The position numbers and the translations under genes were made by a program. The notes under the pieces were generated by a model that was not told the origin of the DNA, ran no database searches, and saw only the letters and a program-made list of their open reading frames with translations. A stretch of 64,000 bases of DNA from Pseudomonadota bacterium (GTDB taxonomy: Bacteria > Pseudomonadota > Gammaproteobacteria > Steroidobacterales > Steroidobacteraceae): NCBI GenBank assembly GCA_021792555.1, contig JAJYUL010000004.1, forward strand, positions 82,325 to 146,324, written 5' to 3'. Positions 38,822-46,148 of this stretch are shown here, in pieces (the stretch's first letter is position 1; each line of letters begins with the position of its first letter).

Positions 38822-39997
38822 GTGTCGAAGTCGAAGAACACCGGCGGCACCGCTACCGCCGATCTGCTCGCCGATGCAGTCTCCTGGCGGCATCAGCTTC
38901 ATCAACATCCCGAGCTCGCCTACCGCGAAGAGCGCACCGCCGATTTCATCGCCGCGCAGCTCGCGCAATTCGGCCTGAAAGTCCACCGCGGCCTCGCCGG
39001 AACGGGCGTCGTCGGCACGATCAGCCGAGGATCGAGCCGCCGCAGCATCGGCATACGCGCCGACATGGACGCATTGCCAATACGCGAAGAAAGCGGTGTG
39101 GCGCATGCCTCAAGCAACTCCGGCGTCATGCACGCGTGCGGACACGACGGACACACCGCCATCGCCCTCGCGGCGGCCCGCGTCTGCGCCAGCCTGCCCG
39201 ATCTCGACGGCAGCGTGCATTTCATTTTCCAGCCGGCCGAGGAGAACGAGGGCGGCGGACGGCGCATGGTCGAGGAAGGTCTGTTCAAATTGTTTCCCTG
39301 TGACCGCGTCTACGCACTGCACAACTGGCCGGCTCTGCCGCTCGGCACCTGCGTTGCACGCGACGGCGCGATGATGGCCGCGCTCGGAACCTTTGAGATA
39401 CGAATCCGCGGCAAGGGCTGTCACGGCGCGATGCCGCATGAGGGAACCGATGCCATCCTGACGACGGCGCAGCTCGTCTCGGCGCTGCAGAGCATCGTCA
39501 GCCGCAACGTCGATCCGCAGCAGCCGGCGGTCGTGTCGGTGACGCAGATTCAGGCGGGCGACACCTGGAACGTCATTCCCGATGAGTGCCTCATCCGCGG
39601 CACCACGCGCTGGTACGACGAGCAGGTCGGTGATGCCATCGAAGAGCGCATCAGTCTTCTGGCGCGCTCGATCGCCGGCGGATTCGGCTGCAGCGCCGAG
39701 ATCCAATACCAGAGGCGTTTCCCGGCGACCGTCAATGATCCGCCAGCGGCCCAGTTCACGCGCGAAGTCGCCCGCGGGCTCGGGCTCGAGGTGCTCGACG
39801 CTCAGCCGAGCATGGGCTCTGAGGACTTCGCCTACCTGCTGCACGCGGTTCCCGGCTGCTACCTCTGGCTGGGCGCGGCACGTCCGGGGGAAAATCCCGG
39901 GCTGCACTCGCCGCGCTACGATTTCAACGACGAGGCGCTGGCGGCCGGGATTGAACTGTGGGTCGCACTGGTGCGCAGATCCCTCGCCGCAGCCTGA
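38822..39997 (+). CDS. M20 family metallo-amidohydrolase (hippurate hydrolase / N-acyl-amino acid deacylase type)
   Basis: 391 residues from a GTG preceded by AGGAGG. Metal ligands lie in VMHACGHDGHTA (about 100) and in QPAEENEGGGRRMVEEG (about 138), and the lid-domain histidine in GKGCHGAMPHEG (about 200). The C-terminal metal-binding glutamate/histidine region GSEDFAYLLHAVPG is present. Family members hydrolyse N-acyl amino acids or related amides and bind two zinc or manganese ions. The substrate is unknown. Confidence 0.91.
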   Translation: MSKSKNTGGTATADLLADAVSWRHQLHQHPELAYREERTADFIAAQLAQFGLKVHRGLAGTGVVGTISRGSSRRSIGIRADMDALPIREESGVAHASSNSGVMHACGHDGHTAIALAAARVCASLPDLDGSVHFIFQPAEENEGGGRRMVEEGLFKLFPCDRVYALHNWPALPLGTCVARDGAMMAALGTFEIRIRGKGCHGAMPHEGTDAILTTAQLVSALQSIVSRNVDPQQPAVVSVTQIQAGDTWNVIPDECLIRGTTRWYDEQVGDAIEERISLLARSIAGGFGCSAEIQYQRRFPATVNDPPAAQFTREVARGLGLEVLDAQPSMGSEDFAYLLHAVPGCYLWLGAARPGENPGLHSPRYDFNDEALAAGIELWVALVRRSLAAA

Positions 39998-40230
39998 GGG
40001 TGTCCGGCGGGCGGCTTGCGCAGCCAGCGCGGCGATCCGCCCAGTCGAGCGATGCCGATCAAGGCTCATCGAGCCCAGCAGGATGAGGCGCCGGCCCTGT
40101 TCACGCTCCGCCTGCCGCGCAACAGTGCCCGAGCTGCACTGCCCCGCCGCGGAATCGCCGGTGTTATAGTCACGGATGCTCGCCGGCATCGGGTTTGATG
40201 CCGAGACAAGACCAGAAATCAGGGGGAGAT

Positions 40231-41868
40231 ATGCGCTTCGGACGCGGCATGCGCTGGACACTGGTTTTTGCAGCCTTACTCACTCTGTCAGGCTGCGGCG
40301 GGGGCGGCAGCGGCGGCGCGCAAGCGAGCGCCGCCACTTCGACACACAGCGGCACGACCGCCAGCACAGACGGCTGGACGCCCGGAGTTTACGCGCCGGC
40401 ATCTGTCTATGCCGCCCGCTGCGCCGTGCCGCGAACCGGCACCGATCCGTACACCGGCAAGCCGTATCCCGACGTTCCCGGCACCGTGACCGACCAGAAC
40501 AATTGGCTGCGCTCCTGGACGCATGCGCTTTACTACTGGTACAACGAAGTGCCGGACCTCGACCCGTCGCTCTACAGCACCTCCCAGTACTTCAATCTGA
40601 TGAAGACCACGCAGACGGATGCCAATGGCGCGCCGAAGGACCGGTTCCACTTCTCATATCCGACCGCGACGTGGGAAGCCATGGAAGAAGGCAGTTCCGT
40701 CGGCTACGGCGTTCAGTGGGCTGCGGTGAATGCCACGCCCCCACGCAAGATCGTGGTGGCCTATACGCAGCCCGGCACCCCCGCAGCCGACGCCCCTGCC
40801 GACCTGGTGCGCGGCGCGCAGCTCCTCGATGTCGACGGCGTGGACGTGGTCAATGGCACCAGCACGGCCGACATCGACACCATCAACGCCGCCCTCGCCC
40901 CGACGACGGACGGCGAGACGCACAGCTTCACGGTGCTCGATCCAGGCTCGAGCACGCCGCGCACCTTCACCATGCAGGCGCAGAACATCACCGATCAGCC
41001 GGTGCTGCTGGTCAAGACGCTCGCCACCGCGGCCGGCACGGTGGGCTACATCCTCTACAACGACCAGGTGGACGTTTCGGCCGAGTCGGAGCTCATCCAG
41101 GCGATCGATACGCTCAACTCCGACGGCGTGAGCAATCTCGTGCTTGATCTGCGCTACAACGGTGGAGGACTGCTGGACTTGGCGAGCGAGTTGGCCTACA
41201 TGATCGCAGGCCCCACGCAGACCGCCGGCGAGACGTTCTACGTGCAGCAGTTCAACGACCAGCATCCGACCACGAACCCCGTCACCGGCACGCCCATCAC
41301 GCCGCTGCCGTTTCTCGACACCACGCAGGGCTTTTCCGTCAAGGCCGGCCAGGCATTGCCCACGCTCGATCTGTCACGCGTGTTCGTGCTCACCGGCGCC
41401 GATACCTGCTCGGCCAGCGAGGCGATCATGAACGGCCTGCGCGGCGTCGGCATCGAGGTGTACCAGTTCGGCTCGACCACCTGCGGAAAGCCCTACGGCT
41501 TCTACCCGCAGGACAATTGCGGCACGACCTATTTCTCCATTGAATTCAAGGGGGTCAACGCCGAGGGATTCGGCGATTTCGGCGACGGCTTCTCGCCGCA
41601 GAACACGGCGTCCTCCCCGGGCGTGAAGCTGCCCGGCTGCTCCGTGGCCGACGACTTCTCCCATGCGCTCGGTGATCCGCACGAAGCGGTATTGAGCGCC
41701 GCGCTGGCGTACATGGCCGATCCCTCAGCTACCGTCTGCCCGGCCGCCACCGGCGGCGGATCGCCGGCGCTGCAGGCAAAGGAGAAGGGACCCGCGCGCA
41801 TCCGTGTCCGCTCACCCCTGCGCCAGATGCTCATTGTGCCGAAGCCGCGGCGCGGACTGCTCCCGTAG
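40231..41868 (+). CDS. S41 family peptidase, lipoprotein (tail-specific protease type)
   Basis: 545 residues; ATG 40231 follows GGGGGAG. The signal peptide ends in a lipobox LTLSGC, followed by a glycine-rich linker, so the protein is anchored by lipid. A PDZ-like region (about 150-260) precedes the S41 core with VLDLRYNGGGLLDLASELAYM. The nucleophile Ser is in GADTCSASEAIMNGLRG and the lysine probably in STTCGKPYGFYP. It carries several cysteines (CAVPR, TCGK, DNCGTT, PGCSV) that could form disulphides. Probably a periplasmic processing or quality-control protease. Confidence 0.88.
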   Translation: MRFGRGMRWTLVFAALLTLSGCGGGGSGGAQASAATSTHSGTTASTDGWTPGVYAPASVYAARCAVPRTGTDPYTGKPYPDVPGTVTDQNNWLRSWTHALYYWYNEVPDLDPSLYSTSQYFNLMKTTQTDANGAPKDRFHFSYPTATWEAMEEGSSVGYGVQWAAVNATPPRKIVVAYTQPGTPAADAPADLVRGAQLLDVDGVDVVNGTSTADIDTINAALAPTTDGETHSFTVLDPGSSTPRTFTMQAQNITDQPVLLVKTLATAAGTVGYILYNDQVDVSAESELIQAIDTLNSDGVSNLVLDLRYNGGGLLDLASELAYMIAGPTQTAGETFYVQQFNDQHPTTNPVTGTPITPLPFLDTTQGFSVKAGQALPTLDLSRVFVLTGADTCSASEAIMNGLRGVGIEVYQFGSTTCGKPYGFYPQDNCGTTYFSIEFKGVNAEGFGDFGDGFSPQNTASSPGVKLPGCSVADDFSHALGDPHEAVLSAALAYMADPSATVCPAATGGGSPALQAKEKGPARIRVRSPLRQMLIVPKPRRGLLP

Positions 41869-41927
41869 CCGGGAGCGGGGATCCGCCGGGCGCGCGATCG
41901 CGCCCGCCGCTACACCCAGCCGCGCAC

Positions 41928-43058
41928 ATGCACAGAACACGCATCGCCATCATCGGCGCGGGCCTGAGCGGCCTGTACGGCGCTTATCTGCTCGAACAAA
42001 GGGGCATTCCGGACTATGTGGTCCTGGAAGCGCGTGCCGCTCCCGGCGGACGCATCGCATCGGTCTCACGGGCGGCGCGGGCAGAGACCGCGATCGCGAC
42101 GGCGGCCGACCTCGAACGATTCGATCTCGGCCCGACGTGGTTCTGGCCCGACATGCAGCCGCAAATCGACCAGCTGATCCGGGATCTCGGCCTGCGCCGA
42201 TTCGCACAGTACGAGACGGGTGACCTGCTGGTTGAACGCGTGCCCGGCGGTCCTCCGCTGCGCATGCCCGGCTATGTGAACGTGCCGGCCTCGATGCGGC
42301 TCATCGGGGGCATGCAGTCGTTGATCGATGCGCTCAGCCGGAGCGTGCATGCGCAGCGGATCCTCACCGGCCGAACCGTCCGGGTGCTGCGTCACGCGGA
42401 CACGCAGATCGAAATCCACAGCGAGGACTCCTCCGGCCGCAGCCACACGACAGCCGCCGAGTGCGTGCTGCTCGCCGTGCCGCCGCGTCTGGCAGTCCGG
42501 CGCCTTGAGTTTGTACCCGCCCTGCCCCGGGAGCTGCGGCAACAGTGGGACGACACGCCGACGTGGATGGCCCCTCACGCCAAGTACATCGCGCTGTACG
42601 ACACCCCGTTCTGGCGCGAGCACGGGCTCTCCGGCGAGGCGCGCAGCATGGTCGGCCCGCTCGGGGAGATCCACGACGCCTCCATGCCCGGCGGCAGCGC
42701 TGCGCTCTTTGGGTTCTTCGCGCTCCCGGCCCACCTGCGCCGCTCGGTCGCCCCCGAGAGACTGCGCTCATCCTGCCGCGAGCAGCTGGCGCGCTTGTTC
42801 GGCCCAGCGGCGGCGGCGCCCGCTGCTGATTTCATCAAGGACTGGGCGCTCGATCCGCTCACCGCCACGAGTGCGGACCTGCACGATCCCGGCGAGCACA
42901 GCGCCGCTCCCTGCGCAGCGGCGGCGAGCGGCCCCTGGCACGGCAGGCTATGGGCTATCTCCAGTGAGTGCTCGCCGCAATTCCCCGGGTACCTCGCCGG
43001 AGCCATAGATGCGGCATACAACGCCATAACCGCGCTCGCTGCACGGGATCCACGCTGA
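41928..43058 (+). CDS. Flavin-containing amine oxidase-like FAD-dependent oxidoreductase
   Basis: 376 residues. The N-terminal dinucleotide fold has IAIIGAGLSGLYGAYLLEQRG (in part) followed by VLEARAAPGGRIAS, the FAD signature of the monoamine oxidase/phytoene desaturase superfamily. The C-terminus has SPQFPGYLAGAIDAAYNAI, the usual FAD-contacting end. It is shorter than typical monoamine oxidases (about 450), mainly in the substrate domain. The substrate cannot be predicted. It is the last chromosomal gene before the tRNA-Lys-linked accessory region. Confidence 0.85.
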   Translation: MHRTRIAIIGAGLSGLYGAYLLEQRGIPDYVVLEARAAPGGRIASVSRAARAETAIATAADLERFDLGPTWFWPDMQPQIDQLIRDLGLRRFAQYETGDLLVERVPGGPPLRMPGYVNVPASMRLIGGMQSLIDALSRSVHAQRILTGRTVRVLRHADTQIEIHSEDSSGRSHTTAAECVLLAVPPRLAVRRLEFVPALPRELRQQWDDTPTWMAPHAKYIALYDTPFWREHGLSGEARSMVGPLGEIHDASMPGGSAALFGFFALPAHLRRSVAPERLRSSCREQLARLFGPAAAAPAADFIKDWALDPLTATSADLHDPGEHSAAPCAAAASGPWHGRLWAISSECSPQFPGYLAGAIDAAYNAITALAARDPR

Positions 43059-43154
43059 GGCCGCCCCTCGTGCCGAACGCGGCGATCGCCCTGAGGCGCA
43101 CCACGGCCGCGGACCCGCCGCAGGCATCTGCCGTTGCCCTAATTCGATGCTCTA

Positions 43155-43199
43155 TGGGGCGTGACGGATTCGAACCGTCGACCAGCGGATTAAAAGTCC
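43155..43199 (+). repeat. tRNA-Lys 3'-end direct repeat, copy A (distal att-like site)
   Basis: 45 bp identical, except one base, to the 3' part of the intact tRNA-Lys gene (45274-45318), in the same orientation. It covers the anticodon loop, variable region, T arm and 3' acceptor strand but stops before the D arm, so it cannot make a tRNA. The single difference lies in the T loop. It marks the outer end of the accessory region. Confidence 0.92.
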
Positions 43200-43436
43200 A
43201 GGTCACGCACCCGGTCGCACCACGTGACGCCAGAGAACGCATGGACTTGCGACCGATCCGCGGCGACCGATGGAGCCAAATTGTGGCGGCACGTGTGCCA
43301 GCGCTATGCCAACGCGCAATGCCAAGCCGGGTATCGCGCAGCCATTAAATCGGCCGGCAAAGTGATAGGGGTTGGCCGCTCAAAGGCCAATATCGGCGCC
43401 ATGACGCACCGTTGGTCGCTCCCAGCACGCGATCCA
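43200..43436. other. Sequence between att copy A and the HigB/HigA promoter; possible integrase tail vestige
   Basis: No intact gene. The first 50 bp after copy A match the first 50 bp after copy B at about 30 positions without gaps. The 13-bp word GCACGTGTGCCAG follows at 43289-43301, exactly 90 bp after the repeat, as it does after copy B. Read on the minus strand it encodes WHTC, like the last residues of many phage-type tyrosine integrases. The reading frame around it is broken. Confidence 0.45.
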
Positions 43437-43472
43437 TACGTCATTGACGCACCTGCGTCAATGACGTACTAT
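43437..43472 (+). promoter_or_regulatory. Promoter and palindromic operator of the HigB/HigA-type module
   Basis: A perfect inverted repeat with 15-bp arms (TACGTCATTGACGCA at 43437-43451 and its complement at 43454-43468, 2-bp spacer). It covers a good sigma70 promoter: TTGACG (43444-43449), 17-bp spacer, TACTAT (43467-43472). The toxin ATG comes 9 bp after the -10 box, so the mRNA would be almost leaderless. Binding of the HTH antitoxin here would block the polymerase, the usual autoregulation of such modules. Confidence 0.75.
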
Positions 43473-43480
43473 TTGATTCC

Positions 43481-43791
43481 ATGGTCTTCATCGAATCGGC
43501 GGTCTTTACAGGCAAGTCAAGGAACTGCTGACCGAAGAAAGCTATGCAGAATTCCAGCAATGTCTGGCAGCGCATCCGCAATTGGGCGATGTCATCCAAG
43601 GCACCGGCGGGTTGCGCAAGGTGCGCTGGTCGATCAAAGGCGGTGGCAAAAGTGGCGGCGTGCGCGTGATCTATTTCCACGTCGTGGCGCAGGCACAAAT
43701 TCGCCTGCTGCTCATCTATCGCAAGGGCGTGAAGGACGGTTTAACGGCTGCGGAGAAGAAAGTTCTCCGCAAGCTCAATGCTGATTGGTAA
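43481..43791 (+). pseudogene. higB: HigB/RelE-type toxin gene with a one-base frameshift
   Basis: The protein follows the HigB-2 pattern: MVFIESAVFT, then (one base shifted, at about 43508-43512) RQVKELLTEESYAEFQ, then LGDVIQGTGGLRKVRW and a C-terminal IRLLLIYRKGVKD. From the ATG at 43481 the frame stops after 16 codons; the downstream frame has no ATG or GTG and its first usual start is a TTG at 43582, which would lose 34 residues. The intact protein would be about 103 residues, an mRNA-cleaving ribosome-dependent RNase. A real one-base deletion or a sequence error are both possible. The promoter and the antitoxin gene are intact. Confidence 0.8.
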
Positions 43792-43801
43792 GAGGTAGCC
43801 C

Positions 43802-44092
43802 GTGAACAAGAAGCTGTTTTCCGAGCTTGTCGAGAGCATGACGCAGATGAATGAGATCGCCCGGGGCGAGCGAGCGCCCTCCCGGGAATTCCACGTCGAA
43901 CCTCTCGCCATCAAGGAGCTGCGCTCCAAGCTCGGCTTGAGCCAGCCAAAGTTCGCTGCTCTGCTCCATGTGGACGTGGGGACGTTGCGCAACTGGGAGC
44001 AAGGCCGGCGCGAGCCGACCGGACCGGCCAAGGCTCTCCTGACAGCAATCCGTCGGGACCCTACGCACGTCCTGAAAGCATTGGCGGTGTAA
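43802..44092 (+). CDS. higA: HTH antitoxin (HigA/XRE type)
   Basis: 96 residues from a GTG with AGAGG 8 bases before. The N-terminal half binds the toxin in this family. The C-terminal half is an XRE helix-turn-helix, IKELRSKLGLSQPKFAALL followed by VGTLRNWEQGRREPTGPAKALL. Toxin-first order with a 10-bp gap is the HigBA arrangement. The protein is likely to bind the palindrome at 43437-43468. With the toxin frameshifted, the antitoxin may be an orphan that still represses its promoter. Confidence 0.88.
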   Translation: MNKKLFSELVESMTQMNEIARGERAPSREFHVEPLAIKELRSKLGLSQPKFAALLHVDVGTLRNWEQGRREPTGPAKALLTAIRRDPTHVLKALAV

Positions 44093-44102
44093 GGGTAGAA
44101 GG

Positions 44103-44147
44103 TGGGGCGTGACGGAATCGAACCGTCGACCAGTGGATTAAAAGTCC
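44103..44147 (+). repeat. tRNA-Lys 3'-end direct repeat, copy B (internal att-like site)
   Basis: 45 bp equal to the 3' part of the tRNA-Lys gene except for one base (C to T, in the anticodon stem). It lies 10 bp after the HigA stop codon and separates the two toxin-antitoxin cassettes. Distances are 948 bp from copy A and 1171 bp to the tRNA gene. Confidence 0.92.
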
Positions 44148-44405
44148 AGGCTGGACGCCCATCCACACCACTCGGCACCACAAGACTCAAGGACTTGATA
44201 ACGCAACAAGGTGGCGCCCGGCGCTCATTTGAGGCTGCACGTGTGCCAGGTTTGTGCCACGTTAGCTGTTCACCCCCAAAGCCCTCGGCGCCACCCAGAG
44301 CGAGTCGTCGCTGCCAAGATCCCTCGGGGGCCGGTAAACGTCTCTAAGACTGAGACAGTGCTCGCCGGCGAGTCTTCAAAGTGGACTTCGCCGACGGACG
44401 GGTGC
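44148..44405. other. Sequence between att copy B and the Phd/PIN promoter; possible integrase tail vestige
   Basis: No intact gene. GCACGTGTGCCAG recurs at 44237-44249, 90 bp after copy B. On the minus strand, codons at 44225-44266 read ANVAQTWHTCSLK and a stop, the style of a phage integrase C-terminus; another stop lies two codons before. Only this short tail can be recognised. Confidence 0.45.
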
Positions 44406-44430
44406 TACAATGTGTACACATTAGGTACAC
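44382..44430 (+). promoter_or_regulatory. Promoter and operator-like repeats of the Phd-PIN module
   Basis: TGGACT (44382-44387), an 18-bp spacer and TACAAT (44406-44411) make a fair sigma70 promoter. The perfect palindrome TGTGTACACA (44411-44420) overlaps the -10 box and a second GTACAC follows at 44425-44430. These are probable sites for the Phd/YefM-type antitoxin, whose ATG is at 44442. Confidence 0.6.
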
Positions 44431-44441
44431 CACAAACCGTC

Positions 44442-44717
44442 ATGCCTACTCACTCGATCTCCGTCGGCATCCGCGAGTTCCGCGCTCGACTCGCCGAATA
44501 TCTTCTAAAGAGCGATAAGCCAGTCGCCGTTACCCGGCACGGTGAAACGATTGGGTACTTCATTCCCGCTCGCGCCGCACGAGCCGAGCTTGACCGGGCC
44601 GCTCTGAGAAAGGCGGCCTCCAAGATAGACGCCCTTCTGAAGCACGAGAGCCTCACCGAGACAGAACTCGATGATATCGACCGAGACTTTCGGGCATGGC
44701 GCAAGTCCCGGAAGTAG
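44442..44717 (+). CDS. Antitoxin, Phd/YefM family
   Basis: 91 residues. The N-terminal DNA-binding part is typical, SISVGIREFRARLAEYLLKS followed by PVAVTRHGETIGYFIPA (about 5-45). The charged C-terminal helix (ALLKHESLTETELDDIDRDF) would neutralise the toxin. I chose the ATG at 44442 because the upstream frame contains the promoter and the att copy. Its end overlaps the PIN gene by 22 bp, the usual coupling in antitoxin-toxin pairs. Codon use is less GC-biased than in the chromosome around it. Confidence 0.88.
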   Translation: MPTHSISVGIREFRARLAEYLLKSDKPVAVTRHGETIGYFIPARAARAELDRAALRKAASKIDALLKHESLTETELDDIDRDFRAWRKSRK

Positions 44718-45145
44718 CCTCAGAACACCGGGCTCTCGTCCTCGATGCCAATATCCTGCTGCGTGGCGTGTTGGGCAGCAGAGTGCGCGCGCTCATCGAG
44801 CGCTATGCAGATGAGGTCCTGCTGATCACCCTGCAGTCCTGCGTGGCTGATGCACGCGAGTATTTGCCGCAACTCTGCGCCAAGCGCGGCTGGGCGGTCA
44901 CCCCGGCTTTGGAACTACTCGAAGTGTTACTCACTGGCGTCCAGGTCGTCGAGGATGCTTTACTTGGCGAGCTCGAGTCCGATGCGCGGAGACGGATTGC
45001 CGCTCGCGACCCAGATGACTGGATGATCGTCGCGCTCGCCATCGCCCTTGATGCCCCGATATGGACCGAGGACACAGACTTTTTCGGCACCGGCGTGGCG
45101 ACTTGGACGACCAGGAACGTCGAGATCTACCTCGGCGAACCTTGA
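44696..45145 (+). CDS. PIN-domain ribonuclease toxin
   Basis: 149 residues. PIN acidic residues: LVLDANILLRG (D17), the glutamate region around VVEDALLGELE, DPDDWMIVALAIALDAPIWTEDTDFFGTG (in part) with the paired aspartates (about 105 and 125-127). These would hold Mg2+ for RNA cleavage. Translation is coupled to the antitoxin by overlap. The gene ends 128 bp before the tRNA-Lys 3' end. All key residues seem present, so this module looks active, unlike the neighbouring HigB copy. Confidence 0.88.
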   Translation: MAQVPEVASEHRALVLDANILLRGVLGSRVRALIERYADEVLLITLQSCVADAREYLPQLCAKRGWAVTPALELLEVLLTGVQVVEDALLGELESDARRRIAARDPDDWMIVALAIALDAPIWTEDTDFFGTGVATWTTRNVEIYLGEP

Positions 45146-45273
45146 AAATTTGCCACTGCGGTCGATCGAGAGGTGCCCTGAGGCGGATCTCCTGCCGCGC
45201 AGGAAGCAGCCAGGTCGGCGGCGCTCTTCCACCGTACAATCGTTCAAATATCACTCAGAACTTATTGATTTTA

Positions 45274-45346
45274 TGGGGCGTGACGGAATCGAACCGTCGA
45301 CCAGCGGATTAAAAGTCCGATGCTCTACCGACTGAGCTAACGCCCC
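45274..45346 (-). tRNA. tRNA-Lys (anticodon TTT)
   Basis: The minus strand folds as a full tRNA: acceptor GGGGCG(T) paired with its 3' strand, D arm with AGCTCAGTCGGTAGAGC, anticodon loop CTTTTAA giving TTT, and T arm GACGGTTCGATTCCGTC. CCA is not encoded. It follows queC by 66 bp in the same direction. Its last 45 bp (45274-45318) are copied twice downstream at 43155 and 44103, so it has served as an integration site. Confidence 0.97.
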
Positions 45347-45412
45347 ACCGAGGTCGCGGCGGGGTCCCGGAACGGGCGCCGCAGGGGTGCGCATGATACC
45401 CGGATGCGCCCT

Positions 45413-46087
45413 TCACTGGTAGCGCGTGGGGTCGGCGATGCCAGCCGCCTCGAATCCCGCGCGGCGCAGCCGGCACGAATCGCACTTGCCGCAGGCCCGC
45501 CCCTCGGCATCCGCCTGGTAGCATGAGACTGTCATGCCATAATCCACCCCGAGCGCGACGCCTTCACGGATGATGCGCTCCTTGCTCCAGGCGATGAGCG
45601 GCGCCTCGATGTGGCACGGTGCGCCCTCGACGCCGGCCTTGGTGGCGAGCAGCGCGAGGCGCGCGAACGCCTCGATGTACTCCGGCCGGCAGTCCGGATA
45701 GCCCGAGTAGTCCAGCGAATTCACGCCGACGAAGATGTGCTGCGCGCCGAGCACCTCCGCCCAGGCGAGCGCCAGCGAGAGCAGGATGGTGTTGCGCGCC
45801 GGCACGTACGTCACCGGAATGCCCGCGGTCGGCGCCTCGGGCACCGCGATCGAGCGATCGGTGAGCGCCGAGCCGCCGATACCGGCCAGATCGACCTGCA
45901 TGACCCGGTGCTCGCGCGCCCCGAGCGCCGCGGCCACCCGTGCCGCTGCGGCCAATTCCGCCTCGTGCCGCTGGCCATAGGCCACCGAGAGCGCGTAGCA
46001 CGCGAGCCCCCGGGCGCGCGCGATGGCGAGCGCGGTCGCAGAGTCGAGTCCGCCCGAGACCAGCACGACTGCCTTCGGTGCGCTCAT
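45413..46087 (-). CDS. queC: 7-cyano-7-deazaguanine synthase (QueC)
   Basis: 224 residues from ATG 46087 (an in-frame start 7 codons earlier is possible). The PP-loop [17 protein letters not shown] is near the N-terminus. The C-terminal zinc-binding cysteines are in [21 protein letters not shown], with four Cys. QueC converts carboxy-deazaguanine to preQ0 with ATP and ammonia in queuosine synthesis. It follows queE after a 61-bp gap, so the two form a pathway pair. Confidence 0.96.
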   Translation of the reverse strand: MSAPKAVVLVSGGLDSATALAIARARGLACYALSVAYGQRHEAELAAAARVAAALGAREHRVMQVDLAGIGGSALTDRSIAVPEAPTAGIPVTYVPARNTILLSLALAWAEVLGAQHIFVGVNSLDYSGYPDCRPEYIEAFARLALLATKAGVEGAPCHIEAPLIAWSKERIIREGVALGVDYGMTVSCYQADAEGRACGKCDSCRLRRAGFEAAGIADPTRYQ

Positions 46088-46148
46088 GGACGCCCCGGAG
46101 GCAGACACCGCGCCGTGGGCGGCGGGACGGCGGTGGCGATCGAAGTCA

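Noticed and set aside
38663..39106. Minus-strand frame of 147 codons opposite the start of the M20 gene
   Set aside because: The plus strand has AGGAGG, a start codon and conserved metal motifs; the minus frame has none.
43500..43515. Programmed ribosomal frameshift in higB
   Set aside because: No X-XXY-YYZ slippery heptamer or downstream pseudoknot is apparent; a plain deletion or read error explains it better.
43155..44147. Copies A and B as functional tRNA-Lys genes
   Set aside because: Both lack the D arm and the 5' acceptor strand, so they cannot fold into a tRNA.
43155..45318. CRISPR array or integron attC array explanation for the three 45-bp repeats
   Set aside because: The repeats are 1 kb apart, are exact pieces of the adjacent tRNA-Lys gene, and the spacers contain genes; no integron integrase or attC-like fold is seen.
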